Assembly: GCA_030631415.1 (NCBI GenBank)
Contig: DAOVLE010000254.1
Coordinates: forward strand, 1-6,785
Direction: 5' to 3'
Origin: JAAEQG01 sp023133475
Lineage (GTDB): Bacteria > Planctomycetota > Phycisphaerae > UBA1845
Length of the DNA: 6,785 bases
Part shown: one piece after another, positions 1 through 5,553 of the stretch
How positions within the stretch are numbered: the first letter of the stretch is position 1
Layout of the letters: each line of letters opens with the position of its first letter
Made by a program: the position numbers and the translations under genes
The notes under the pieces: generated by a model
What the model was told of the DNA's origin: nothing
The model's input: only the letters and a program-made list of their open reading frames with translations
Database searches by the model: none

Positions 1-48
1 GCTCAAGTGACGCCCACAGCCCGGGCGGGAGAGTGTGCCGAGCCATGA

Positions 49-86
49 CGAAAGTTGGATTTACGCACCATCCTGGACAACTTTCG
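49..86. promoter_or_regulatory. Long interrupted palindrome upstream of the first gene
   Basis: CGAAAGTTG at 49-57 is the exact reverse complement of CAACTTTCG at 78-86. Inside it, GGAT (57-60) can pair with ATCC (70-73) around a 9-nt loop. Outside it, GAGC (40-43) can pair with GCTC (87-90) across a small bulge. No T-run follows, so it is not a convincing Rho-independent terminator. It lies about 70 bp before the first start codon. An operator, an end-proximal protein-binding site or an RNA hairpin in the leader are all possible. The palindrome is seen directly; its function is unknown. Confidence 0.5.
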
Positions 87-100
87 GCTCCCGTTCTCCG

Positions 101-115
101 CGCCCGGTCCGGGCG
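101..115. promoter_or_regulatory. Short GC-rich hairpin in the leader
   Basis: CGCCCG-gtc-CGGGCG is a perfect 6-bp stem with a 3-nt loop. It sits between the larger palindrome and the ribosome-binding site of the first gene, with no T-run after it. It could be an RNA hairpin or simply GC-rich sequence. Confidence 0.3.
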
Positions 116-157
116 TCCGTTCCACCGACAACCCTACTTATAAAGGAGTCCACCACC

Positions 158-688
158 ATGATTTCTTTCGAGATATTTGACCTCAGTGACGCCCCGCCGG
201 ATTCCGAGTACAGCCCGGAGCAAACGCAATTCCTCGCCCAATTCGAGAAGCCTCTCCGCGAGGGGCGGGCGGTCAACATGCAGCTCGAACCTTCCGAGGG
301 CACCTGGATTGAGTTCGATGAAATGGTCGAGTGGCTCAGGTTTGCCCCGTGCTTTTACGTCAAGCGAGGGCTGCTGATCCGCACTCGCCTGTACGGCCTC
401 AGTTCGTGCTGGCTGATCCCCATCGCAAGCGATCCCGTGCCCGAAGCTCCGCGCCACAAGGCCAATGGGCTTCCGAACTCCGCGAGACACGCATCGCCCC
501 AAAAGCCTGTCCGACCAGCAACCCGGCGTCCCGGCACGCCCCGCCATTCCGGGCCACCCATCGCGGAGGCCATCGACCCGCTCGACGAAATCCGCCGGCG
601 GATCGACAGCAACAGCTACGACCAGCCCGGCGTCCTGAATGTCGTGGTGGAGCAATTGTGCCAGGACCTGGAAGCCCTCGATGTTTGA
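158..688 (+). CDS. Hypothetical protein, two domains joined by a Pro/Arg-rich linker
   Basis: This is a 176-aa protein I do not recognise. The ATG at 158 is chosen because GGAG at 145-148 lies 9 nt upstream. The frame is open back to position 11, but that extension has no ribosome-binding site and crosses the palindromic leader. Residues 1-92 look like a compact domain, acidic at first and then rich in aromatic and hydrophobic residues (WIEF, EWL, FYV). Residues about 93-133 form a low-complexity linker rich in Pro, Arg and His. Residues 134-176 look helical, with an acidic end. There is no signal peptide or membrane segment. As the first gene of the cluster, before a DNA-binding regulator, it could be an early accessory protein, but nothing in the sequence fixes a function. 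Confidence 0.7.
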   Translation: MISFEIFDLSDAPPDSEYSPEQTQFLAQFEKPLREGRAVNMQLEPSEGTWIEFDEMVEWLRFAPCFYVKRGLLIRTRLYGLSSCWLIPIASDPVPEAPRHKANGLPNSARHASPQKPVRPATRRPGTPRHSGPPIAEAIDPLDEIRRRIDSNSYDQPGVLNVVVEQLCQDLEALDV

Positions 689-695
689 AGTCCAA

Positions 696-713
696 AGCAT
701 ACTTACAGCATAC
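696..713. promoter_or_regulatory. Operator-like direct repeat, AGCATAC twice
   Basis: AGCATAC occurs at 696-702 and again at 707-713. The 11-bp period places both copies on the same face of the helix. It is followed directly by an inverted repeat, ACCGC-cctac-GCGGT (714-728), all within the gap before the CII-like gene. CII-type activators bind direct repeats about one helical turn apart, which makes this a reasonable candidate site. Binding is inferred only from the spacing. Confidence 0.3.
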
Positions 714-727
714 ACCGCCCTACGCGG

Positions 728-756
728 TTGTCAGATGAAAATGGACCTGTGATTTT
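728..756 (+). promoter_or_regulatory. Possible sigma70-type promoter for the CII-like gene
   Basis: TTGTCA (728-733) matches the -35 consensus at 5 of 6 positions. After a 17-bp spacer comes GATTTT (751-756), preceded by TGT as in an extended -10. The -10 hexamer itself is poor (3 of 6), and promoter rules in the likely host are not well defined. It overlaps the end of the ACCGC/GCGGT inverted repeat, so a protein bound there could block it. This is a weak call. Confidence 0.2.
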
Positions 757-780
757 CAACCGGCACGGAGGCCGCCAGCG

Positions 781-1305
781 ATGGAAGATAGTCCGGTGTA
801 TCACGAACAAGAGCTTCTAACTCGCCTGGTCCGCGACGACGGCCTGATCTCAGGCGCCGCCGTCGCCCACGCCGCCGGGTGCTCTACCGCCCACCTCTAC
901 GGGCTCATGCAAGGGCGTCGTCGCGTGCCGGTGTATGTTTGGAATACGATTTTGCGGCTGGCCGACACCTTCTCACAGCGTGAACCCGACCGCTACTGGA
1001 AGCTCGCCGCGCCGATCTTGTCGCAGTTACTCGACGGGACGTCCTTGTTCTTCGGCTTGGACACGGAGGTGGACGCCTCCGCCCCGGTTGACAAACTCTG
1101 CGCAGAAGCTGCGTGCCTGCTCAAAAACATGGGCGGCCTGATGGACTCTCTCTCGCGCATCCTCGCCGACGGCCAGGTCGACCACCGCGACGACCCCACC
1201 CTTGAAGAGTTTCATGTTCAACAGGCCGAACTGACCCGCCGGTTGCACGGGCTGGACAAGCGACTTAAACACGAACGGGCCAAGGCCGGAAGGGGTGCCG
1301 CATGA
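781..1305 (+). CDS. Putative phage CII-like helix-turn-helix regulator
   Basis: This 174-aa protein starts at an ATG with GGAGG (768-772) 8 nt upstream. Residues about 25-45 (GAAVAHAAGCSTAHLYGLMQG) give a plausible helix-turn-helix, with the second helix starting near Ser35. It is followed by a basic stretch, GRRRVP, and by helical segments. Residues 100-130 and 139-168 are strongly helical and could mediate oligomerisation. A small N-terminal helix-turn-helix with a long helical C-terminus resembles the phage regulatory CII family, but this is recognition by pattern, not alignment. Its position ahead of the transposition genes suggests control of the early operon. Its stop overlaps the next start (ATGA at 1302-1305), so translation of the two is probably coupled. 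A Cro- or Ner-like repressor is the main alternative. Confidence 0.65.
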   Translation: MEDSPVYHEQELLTRLVRDDGLISGAAVAHAAGCSTAHLYGLMQGRRRVPVYVWNTILRLADTFSQREPDRYWKLAAPILSQLLDGTSLFFGLDTEVDASAPVDKLCAEAACLLKNMGGLMDSLSRILADGQVDHRDDPTLEEFHVQQAELTRRLHGLDKRLKHERAKAGRGAA

Positions 1306-1535
1306 TCCTCGCGTTCTCCGACGCCGCCACCGTGATGGCGTTTTGCATCTTCACGCTGGCCGCGGCCATCTGCGTACTGATCGCCCCATGGCTCCTCGAC
1401 CACCCGGCGTGCCGCACCCGCCCGCCCGTGGACGCGGAAGTCTTCGCCACCCTGGCAAAACGGAAAGGCGAACAAACAGCGTGCGACCCTGTAGGGCGGA
1501 TTCCACCCGCCGAACAAGACTCGAAAGGGAAATAA
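1302..1535 (+). CDS. Small single-span membrane protein
   Basis: This 77-aa protein has a ribosome-binding site GGAAGGGG just before its ATG, which overlaps the TGA of the regulator. Residues about 8-32 are hydrophobic (VMAFCIFTLAAAICVLIAPWLL) and form one likely membrane helix near the N-terminus. The remaining 45 residues are hydrophilic. The last 20 or so residues are partly encoded by a dispersed palindrome (1491-1511) found at two other gene junctions in this window. The native C-terminus may therefore have been altered by insertion of that repeat. I do not recognise a family. In this position a holin-like, superinfection-exclusion or host-takeover peptide is conceivable, but none is supported. 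Confidence 0.55.
   Translation: MILAFSDAATVMAFCIFTLAAAICVLIAPWLLDHPACRTRPPVDAEVFATLAKRKGEQTACDPVGRIPPAEQDSKGK
1491..1511. repeat. Dispersed GGCGGGT/ACCCGCC palindrome, copy 1 (diverged)
   Basis: This copy starts GTAGGGCGGA and ends TTCCACCCGCC. It differs from the other two copies by G to A at 1500, which breaks one stem pair. It is read in frame as VGRIPPA at the C-terminus of the membrane peptide and ends 28 nt before the next start codon. Confidence 0.75.
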
Positions 1536-1539
1536 TAGG

Positions 1540-1815
1540 ATGTCAATGCTACCACTAGCTCCATTACGCCAATGCCGCTGCTGCAGAGGCTATATCAACC
1601 GTGAGCACTGCGTCGAACTCATCGTGAAGCCCGGGCGCGAACTGATAGATATGGAATACTGCGATTCCTGCGAGCAGGGCTGGGAAACTCTAATAGAGAT
1701 TCACGACGGCTGCCGGGTGACGCAATGGTCATTGCTCCACAGCCCCCGCAAGAACCCGGTAGAGTTCGGCAAATTCATGCAGCGTCTGAAAGACGAAGTT
1801 GAGGTCCCGGCGTAG
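1540..1815 (+). CDS. Small CxxC/CxxC zinc-ribbon-like protein
   Basis: This is a 91-aa protein. The ATG at 1540 has AAAGGGA (1524-1530) 9 nt upstream and follows the previous stop by 4 nt; a second ATG at 1546 is possible. Two Cys pairs, C12-x2-C15 and C41-x2-C44, sit 25 residues apart, with extra Cys at 14 and 24. This spacing suits a single zinc ribbon. The C-terminus (HSPRKNPVEFGKFMQRLKDEVEVP) looks helical and amphipathic. No specific family is recognised. Zinc-ribbon proteins of this size in phage early regions are often nucleic-acid or RNA-polymerase binders, but that role is inferred. It is the last gene before a 416-bp non-coding region. Confidence 0.65.
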   Translation: MSMLPLAPLRQCRCCRGYINREHCVELIVKPGRELIDMEYCDSCEQGWETLIEIHDGCRVTQWSLLHSPRKNPVEFGKFMQRLKDEVEVPA

Positions 1816-1846
1816 TGGGCATCAAAAGCGTAGTACCTCCTCAACC

Positions 1847-1890
1847 GGGGTGGCGGCCCCAAGGTTCCAGCCGCCACCCCACTTGTGGGG
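1847..1890. repeat. GC-rich hairpin element, copy A
   Basis: GGGGTGGCGGC (1847-1857) pairs perfectly with GCCGCCACCCC (1870-1880) around a 12-nt loop containing CCAAGGTTCCA. An alternative stem, CCCCAC-tt-GTGGGG (1877-1890), shares the right arm and excludes the first. The outer pyrimidine/purine arms seen in copies B and C are weak here. Confidence 0.7.
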
Positions 1891-1938
1891 GGAGAGGCGA
1901 AGACATGAAGCAAGAAAAGAAGACAGGTGGACGGGTGG

Positions 1939-1958
1939 CCCATCGCTTTAGCGGTGGG
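1939..1958. repeat. Hairpin CCCATCGC-ttta-GCGGTGGG
   Basis: This is an 8-bp stem with one T-G wobble and a TTTA loop, lying between copies A and B of the larger element. Read on the minus strand it encodes the peptide PTAKAMGHP, a string I associate from memory with spurious translations of planctomycete repeats. That memory is the only evidence that it is a dispersed family. Confidence 0.5.
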
Positions 1959-1987
1959 GGACACGAATCCCCGGTAACGACATAGCT

Positions 1988-2054
1988 ATTCCTTCCCCTC
2001 CTCCTCGGGGCGGCGGTCCAAGGTCTCAGCCGCCGCCCCACCTGGGGAATGAAT
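1988..2054. repeat. GC-rich hairpin element, copy B
   Basis: The inner stem GGGGCGGCGG (2007-2016) pairs with CCGCCGCCCC (2030-2039) around a loop with CCAAGGTCTCA, close to the loop of copy A. The outer arm ATTCCTTCCCC (1988-1998) pairs with GGGGAATGAAT (2044-2054) with one mismatch. The element is preceded by CATAGCTATTCC, shared almost exactly with copy C. Confidence 0.7.
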
Positions 2055-2055
2055 G

Positions 2056-2082
2056 AGGCAAGAGGCATGAGGCAAGAGGCAA
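2056..2082. repeat. GAGGCAA heptamer array, left arm of a 27-bp inverted repeat
   Basis: From 2055 the sequence is four heptamers: GAGGCAA, GAGGCAT, GAGGCAA, GAGGCAA. Positions 2056-2082 are the exact reverse complement of 2286-2312, inside the transposase reading frame. Confidence 0.8.
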
Positions 2083-2110
2083 TAGAAGAAGGCAGCAGGC
2101 AACAGACACA

Positions 2111-2133
2111 GTGGCACCGGCGTCTCGCCGGTG
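2111..2133. repeat. CACCGGCGTCTCGCCGGTG palindrome, copy 1
   Basis: The stem CACCGGCG/CGCCGGTG closes on TCT. Twenty-three bases, including a leading GTGG, are identical to 3968-3990 in the transposase gene, and most of them recur at 4004-4023. Such palindromes are familiar in planctomycete and related genomes, often translated as TGVSPV or TGETPVP. Confidence 0.75.
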
Positions 2134-2157
2134 GCTGACGTGGAACCAACATAGGCT

Positions 2158-2220
2158 ATTCCTTCCCCCTCCTGACCGGGGGCGGCGGGCAACGCCGCCG
2201 CCCCCAACCTGGGGAAGAAT
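2158..2220. repeat. GC-rich hairpin element, copy C
   Basis: The inner stem GGGGGCGGCGG (2178-2188) pairs with CCGCCGCCCCC (2195-2205) around a 6-nt loop, shorter than in A and B. The outer arm ATTCCTTCCCC (2158-2168) pairs with GGGGAAGAAT (2211-2220) with one bulge. It ends one base before the GGAG ribosome-binding site at 2221-2224, so folding could affect initiation at 2232. Confidence 0.7.
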
Positions 2221-2231
2221 GGAGAACGGAA

Positions 2232-2381
2232 ATGGGGAGCGCGCAACAGGCAGCAACCAAGGGACCTGACGCCAGCGCCCCCCTCTTGCCTCTTGCCTCA
2301 TGCCTCTTGCCTTCCGCGAACGACTGGCTACCTATCGCCGAGGCCGCCCGCCGCACACGGTTATCCGTGCGAGCGTTGGCA
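2232..2381 (+). pseudogene. Out-of-frame N-terminal helix-turn-helix segment of the transposase
   Basis: The ATG at 2232 has GGAG (2221-2224) 7 nt upstream, the best start signal near the transposase. Its frame stays open to 2756. It first encodes a tail translated from the heptamer repeat (LLPLASCLLP) and then DWLPIAEAARRTRLSVRAL, which reads as a classic helix-turn-helix. The transposase body is in the next frame. Skipping one base near 2370-2380 joins the two as LSVR-RWQALCVEN. The segment after about 2400 in this frame looks like a shadow. A real or assembly indel, a frameshift during translation, or a decayed N-terminus could each explain it. The end coordinate is approximate. Confidence 0.5.
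2286..2312. repeat. TTGCCTC heptamer array, right arm of the 27-bp inverted repeat
   Basis: TTGCCTC, TTGCCTC, ATGCCTC and TTGCCT follow one another here. The 27 bases are the exact reverse complement of 2056-2082, about 200 bp upstream. The array lies between the ATG at 2232 and the transposase body, so each unit gained or lost changes the reading frame between them. Confidence 0.8.
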
Positions 2382-4344
2382 GGCGTTGTGCGTCGAAAAC
2401 CCACACAAGCGAAAACGCGAGCTTGCCGGTTGGGTGGTGGCGGAGGCAAACAGCGAAGACCCCACCCTCAAAATCAGCCTGCGCTCGCTCGAAGCATGGG
2501 AGGGCAATCATCACCGCAAGGGATTCAAAGGCCTGATCGACCGGTACGGGGTTACCGCCATTACCCGCACCGGCACGAGGACCGGCGGCCAATGCCGGAG
2601 CGCCGAAGCGGTGCAGTTCTTCTACGACATCTACCGCACCAACCAAAGGCGCACGGTTCGCCAGTGTCACGAGTTAGCGCGGTCCGAGGCCCGACGTCAC
2701 GACTGGCAGTGGCCGTCCTCCTACCGGGCTACTGCTGTCTGGCTCAACCGTTATGATGACAGAGCTACCACCTGCCTGATGCGCGAGGGGATGGAGGCAT
2801 GGCGGCACAAGTACATGCCCTATCTCGAACAGGATTACGCCAAGTTGGCGGCGGGCGATATGTACGTCTGCGACCATCACGAGTTCAAGTGTTTTGTGAG
2901 ATACCGCGGTAAGACTATCCGTCCATGGTTGACTGGGATTATGGACGCTGCCACCCGCGTGCTGGTCGGCTGGCACGTCGGCCCGGCGCCACACACCGAC
3001 GCGATCCTCGCGTCGATCCGCAACGCCTTTGAGGGCTGGGGCGTGCCGCGCCGTGTCAAGATCGACAACGGCAAGGACTACGACTCGAAGGTCCTCACCG
3101 GCACCACCAAGTCCGAGCTTCGCAAGTTGAAGCGCGAGTTGGGGAAAGACTGGAAAGACATCATCCGCCGTGAGCGGGCCAAGACGGAACTCAACCCTTG
3201 CGGTTGGTTCGGGGTGCTGCCGGAATTCGGCTGCGAGATTATACGCGCAATTCCGTACCAACCTCAGAGCAAGTTGATCGAACGATATTTCCTCACGGTT
3301 TCCAACCAATTCACCCGCACCCTGGCGACCTTTTGCGACACGTCACCCGAGCGCAAGCCCGAAGCGCTGCCCGAGGTCTTGGAGGATGTCGCGGCGATCC
3401 CGGAGCTTGAGGACCTCGCTACGGACTTCGCCGCGTGGCTGGAGGAATACCACCACGCGGCCCATCGTGGCGACGGCATGAACGGTAGAAGCCCACTGGC
3501 GGCATGGGAGTCGTCACCAGCCCAACCGGCCAAGGCTCAAGCGGACGCACTGGGCTTGATGGTCAACGTCCGTGGCTCGTACAAGGTCGGCGGCAACGGC
3601 GTAAGGGTGAAGATCGGCGCGACTACGATCGGCTACGGTCAATATGACACATCTTTGCAGCGGTGGAAGGGGCGTAAGGTGCTGGTCGCTGTGGATTCGT
3701 CGGACGTCAGTTACGCGCTCGTTTACACGCCCGAGCGTGCCAAGCGGCAACTGATCTGCCGTGCCGAGGCCAACGAGCGAATCAGCCCCTGCGCCACCGC
3801 CAACGACATGCGTGAGGCCCAAGCGGCCATCAACCGTGCCCGCCGCGACGCCAAGCGAGCCCGCGCCTCCGCCGCCGCGACCATGAAGACTACCGCGCGA
3901 ATCGCCAGCGAGGCCGCCGCCCACCGACGCAAAGAGCTACTCGCCACCGGAACCGACAACGCCACTAGTGGCACCGGCGTCTCGCCGGTGAACGGCAAAA
4001 CCAGTAGCACCGGCGTCTCGCCGACGACACCCATCGCCATTATTCAAACCGGCTTTGAGGCCGCATCAAAGCAGGTTAAAGGTTTGGTCTCGCCGCCTCC
4101 AGAACAGAGCGAGGCCATGCTCCACGATCTGGCCACGGCGAGCACGGCGTTGGGCTTCGGCAGGGGGTTGGCACCCAAGCCGCCGACGACGAACGAACGG
4201 GCGCCGGTGAGCCTGCTGCTCGGGGAGAAGGGGCTGAGCACTGACCAGTCGCCCGAGGATGACGGCGAGGGAGATAGCGACACGGACGTCGGCGACACCG
4301 CCACCGACCTATTACTGTTGGTGGCGGGGAGGTGCCGGCAATGA
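2293..4344 (+). CDS. MuA-like DDE transposase
   Basis: This frame encodes 683 aa from a TTG at 2293, near the 663 aa of MuA. It joins phage ends to target DNA by strand transfer. Residues about 46-90 hold a helix-turn-helix ending KGFKGLIDRYG, typical of Mu-type transposases. The RNase H-like core spans about 185-345, with catalytic D194 (YVCDHHEF), D258 (VKIDNGKDY) and E330 (QSKLIERYF), all present. Residues about 419-500 match the Mu-type C-terminal beta-barrel, followed by a basic helical stretch to about 555. Residues 559-577 (SGTGVSPV, STGVSP) come from two palindromic repeats read in frame. The tail is acidic (PEDDGEGDSDTD), where MuA contacts MuB. The start is unsure: there is no ribosome-binding site at 2293, the frame opens at 2176 without an ATG, and a helix-turn-helix with a good start lies out of frame from 2232. 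The stop overlaps the ATPase start. Confidence 0.93.
   Translation: MPHASCLPRTTGYLSPRPPAAHGYPCERWQALCVENPHKRKRELAGWVVAEANSEDPTLKISLRSLEAWEGNHHRKGFKGLIDRYGVTAITRTGTRTGGQCRSAEAVQFFYDIYRTNQRRTVRQCHELARSEARRHDWQWPSSYRATAVWLNRYDDRATTCLMREGMEAWRHKYMPYLEQDYAKLAAGDMYVCDHHEFKCFVRYRGKTIRPWLTGIMDAATRVLVGWHVGPAPHTDAILASIRNAFEGWGVPRRVKIDNGKDYDSKVLTGTTKSELRKLKRELGKDWKDIIRRERAKTELNPCGWFGVLPEFGCEIIRAIPYQPQSKLIERYFLTVSNQFTRTLATFCDTSPERKPEALPEVLEDVAAIPELEDLATDFAAWLEEYHHAAHRGDGMNGRSPLAAWESSPAQPAKAQADALGLMVNVRGSYKVGGNGVRVKIGATTIGYGQYDTSLQRWKGRKVLVAVDSSDVSYALVYTPERAKRQLICRAEANERISPCATANDMREAQAAINRARRDAKRARASAAATMKTTARIASEAAAHRRKELLATGTDNATSGTGVSPVNGKTSSTGVSPTTPIAIIQTGFEAASKQVKGLVSPPPEQSEAMLHDLATASTALGFGRGLAPKPPTTNERAPVSLLLGEKGLSTDQSPEDDGEGDSDTDVGDTATDLLLLVAGRCRQ
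3968..4023. repeat. Two CACCGGCGTCTCGCC palindromes inside the transposase gene
   Basis: Copy 2 (3968-3990) is a complete 23-bp match to 2111-2133. Copy 3 (4004-4023) has lost its right arm end and carries GTAGC instead of GTGGC. They are 36 bp apart, a multiple of three, and both are read as TGVSP in frame. They fall in the linker between the basic helical region and the C-terminal tail, where insertions would be tolerated. Confidence 0.75.
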
Positions 4345-5480
4345 AAGAAGAAAACCGAGATCACGCTTTCGACCTGGTCCGCCAGGCAGATCGCGTCGCG
4401 AGGACGGCAAGGATGCTTAACGAAAGCGAGCCGCTGACCCCAGGCCAGCGCAAAGACATCATCGAGCGGGGCTACAAGTTCCTCGACGAGAACCCGGGCT
4501 ACACGCAGGCCAAAATCGCCCGCGAACTCGGGATTTCCGACCCGACGTTCTCCAGCGTCCTGAAGGAGCGCCAAACGGGCAAGGCCGCGGACAAGCACTT
4601 GACCCAGCTTCACAATTGGCTGGAACTCGAAGCCCGGCGAGACAATATAATTCGGAATCGCGAGTTCATCGAAACCACCGTCGCGTTGGCCGTGATCGGC
4701 GTCGCCCGCATCGTGGCCGAAACCTGCAAGATGGGCGTGGTTTACGGCCCTGCCCAAATCGGCAAGACTTTCACCCTCCAGGCTATCGAGGGGGACCAGG
4801 GATTCGGCGACCCGGTCCTGCTACGAATAACCGAAGCCACGCTTCGCCCGCTACCGTTGTGTCGGGCCATCGCCGCTCGGTTCAAGTTGCAGGCTTCTGG
4901 GACGTTCGACGCTCTTTTCCTGCGGTTGGTTAATCGGCTCAAGGGCACCAAGCGTATGCTGATGTTCGACGAAGTCGAGCGCGTGCATTACAAGACTCTG
5001 GAGACGATTCGTGATCTCCACGATCAGACTGGGTGCCCGGTTCTTTTGTCGGGCAAACCGCTGATCTATCGAAAGCTCGGGCAGCGCCAACTCGGTGACT
5101 TTTCGGAGGTGACCGACCAACTCGCCAGCCGGATCGTCGTCAAACGCGACCTGACCGAGCACGCTCGCGGCAAAAACCCCCAGCCGCTATTCAGCCAGGA
5201 GGACATTCGCAAATTGATCCACAACTCCGATCTCAAGCTCCGCGTCTCACCTGACGCGGTGAAGTGGCTTCAGACGCGGGCCTCCTCACACGGGTGCGGA
5301 GGGATAGGGAAAGTCCTCGTAAGCCTCTACCTCGCGGCCAAGATCGCTTACGCGAGCAGCGAGGACGTGATCACCGCCGCGACGTTGGAGAAAACAGACG
5401 AATTAACTATGGGGCATGAAGATGCGAAGTCCCTCGCTAACACACTTGTGGAGATAGCCCCAATGCGCCGGGTTGTGTAG
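4341..5480 (+). CDS. MuB-like AAA+ ATPase, transposition target selector
   Basis: This 379-aa protein, longer than the 312 aa of MuB, would bind target DNA as ATP-dependent filaments, activate the transposase and steer insertion. The ATG at 4341 is preferred over the GTG at 4332 because GGGGAGG (4326-4332) sits 8 nt upstream and ATGA overlaps the transposase stop. Residues about 54-75 (YTQAKIARELGISDPTFSSV) form a helix-turn-helix like that at the MuB N-terminus. Walker A is GPAQIGKT at 136-143 with K142. Walker B is LMFDEVE with D210 and E211. A sensor-1-like strand, CPVLLSGKP, follows, and R258 or a nearby Arg in the SRIVVKRD region could serve as an arginine finger. The C-terminus is helical, as expected for the AAA+ lid. 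TniB/TnsC/IstB relatives share the fold; the N-terminal helix-turn-helix and neighbours favour MuB. Confidence 0.92.
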   Translation: MKEENRDHAFDLVRQADRVARTARMLNESEPLTPGQRKDIIERGYKFLDENPGYTQAKIARELGISDPTFSSVLKERQTGKAADKHLTQLHNWLELEARRDNIIRNREFIETTVALAVIGVARIVAETCKMGVVYGPAQIGKTFTLQAIEGDQGFGDPVLLRITEATLRPLPLCRAIAARFKLQASGTFDALFLRLVNRLKGTKRMLMFDEVERVHYKTLETIRDLHDQTGCPVLLSGKPLIYRKLGQRQLGDFSEVTDQLASRIVVKRDLTEHARGKNPQPLFSQEDIRKLIHNSDLKLRVSPDAVKWLQTRASSHGCGGIGKVLVSLYLAAKIAYASSEDVITAATLEKTDELTMGHEDAKSLANTLVEIAPMRRVV

Positions 5481-5484
5481 CCCG

Positions 5485-5523
5485 GAAACGAAGAATTGGA
5501 AGCCAGAAACGAAGAATTGGAAG
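5485..5523. repeat. Two tandem copies of an 18-bp repeat, 21-bp period
   Basis: GAAACGAAGAATTGGAAG occurs at 5485-5502 and 5506-5523, just after the ATPase stop codon. It is unusually A-rich for the window and runs straight into the next palindrome. It could be read as KNWKPETKNWK, but there is no start signal, so I treat it as non-coding. Confidence 0.8.
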
Positions 5524-5526
5524 TTC

Positions 5527-5553
5527 GTAGGGCGGGTTCCACCCGCCTTCAGC
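5527..5553. repeat. Dispersed GGCGGGT/ACCCGCC palindrome, copy 2
   Basis: The perfect 7-bp stem GGCGGGT (5531-5537) and ACCCGCC (5541-5547) closes on TCC. The 27 bases from GTAGGG to TTCAGC are identical to 6000-6026. It lies between the ATPase and the next gene, with no T-run, so termination is not indicated. As RNA it could mark a processing or stability boundary. Confidence 0.85.

Larger units (their letters stand above)
1816..2231. other. Non-coding, repeat-rich region between regulators and transposase
   Basis: I see no credible gene here on either strand; the antisense reading frames are low-complexity and follow the repeats. The region holds three copies of a GC-rich hairpin element (1847-1890, 1988-2054, 2158-2220). 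It also holds a separate CCCATCGC/GCGGTGGG hairpin, one CACCGGCGTCTCGCCGGTG palindrome and a GAGGCAA heptamer array. In Mu, the operators and internal activation sequence also lie upstream of A, so a regulatory role is possible. Accumulated host-type repeats in a neutral spacer are an equally good reading. Confidence 0.7.

Noticed and set aside
3..143. Possible 3' end of an upstream gene in frame 3, ending with TAA at 141-143
   Set aside because: It is open across the left edge but crosses the palindromes and has no recognisable sequence; two other frames close earlier (TGA ending at 10 and at 48), so I cannot say which, if any, is real.
134..715. 193-aa minus-strand open frame opposite the first gene
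   Set aside because: It is antisense to a gene with a good ribosome-binding site, has no start signal of its own and shows no recognisable domain; long antisense frames are expected at this GC content.
1816..2231. CRISPR array suggested by regularly spaced palindromic repeats
   Set aside because: There are only three copies, they differ in sequence and length, spacers are about 100 bp, and no cas gene is present.
2674..3309. 211-aa minus-strand open frame
   Set aside because: It is opposite the DDE core of the transposase, so it is a shadow.
4044..4757. 237-aa minus-strand open frame across the transposase/ATPase junction
   Set aside because: It lies opposite two well-supported genes and has no conserved motif.
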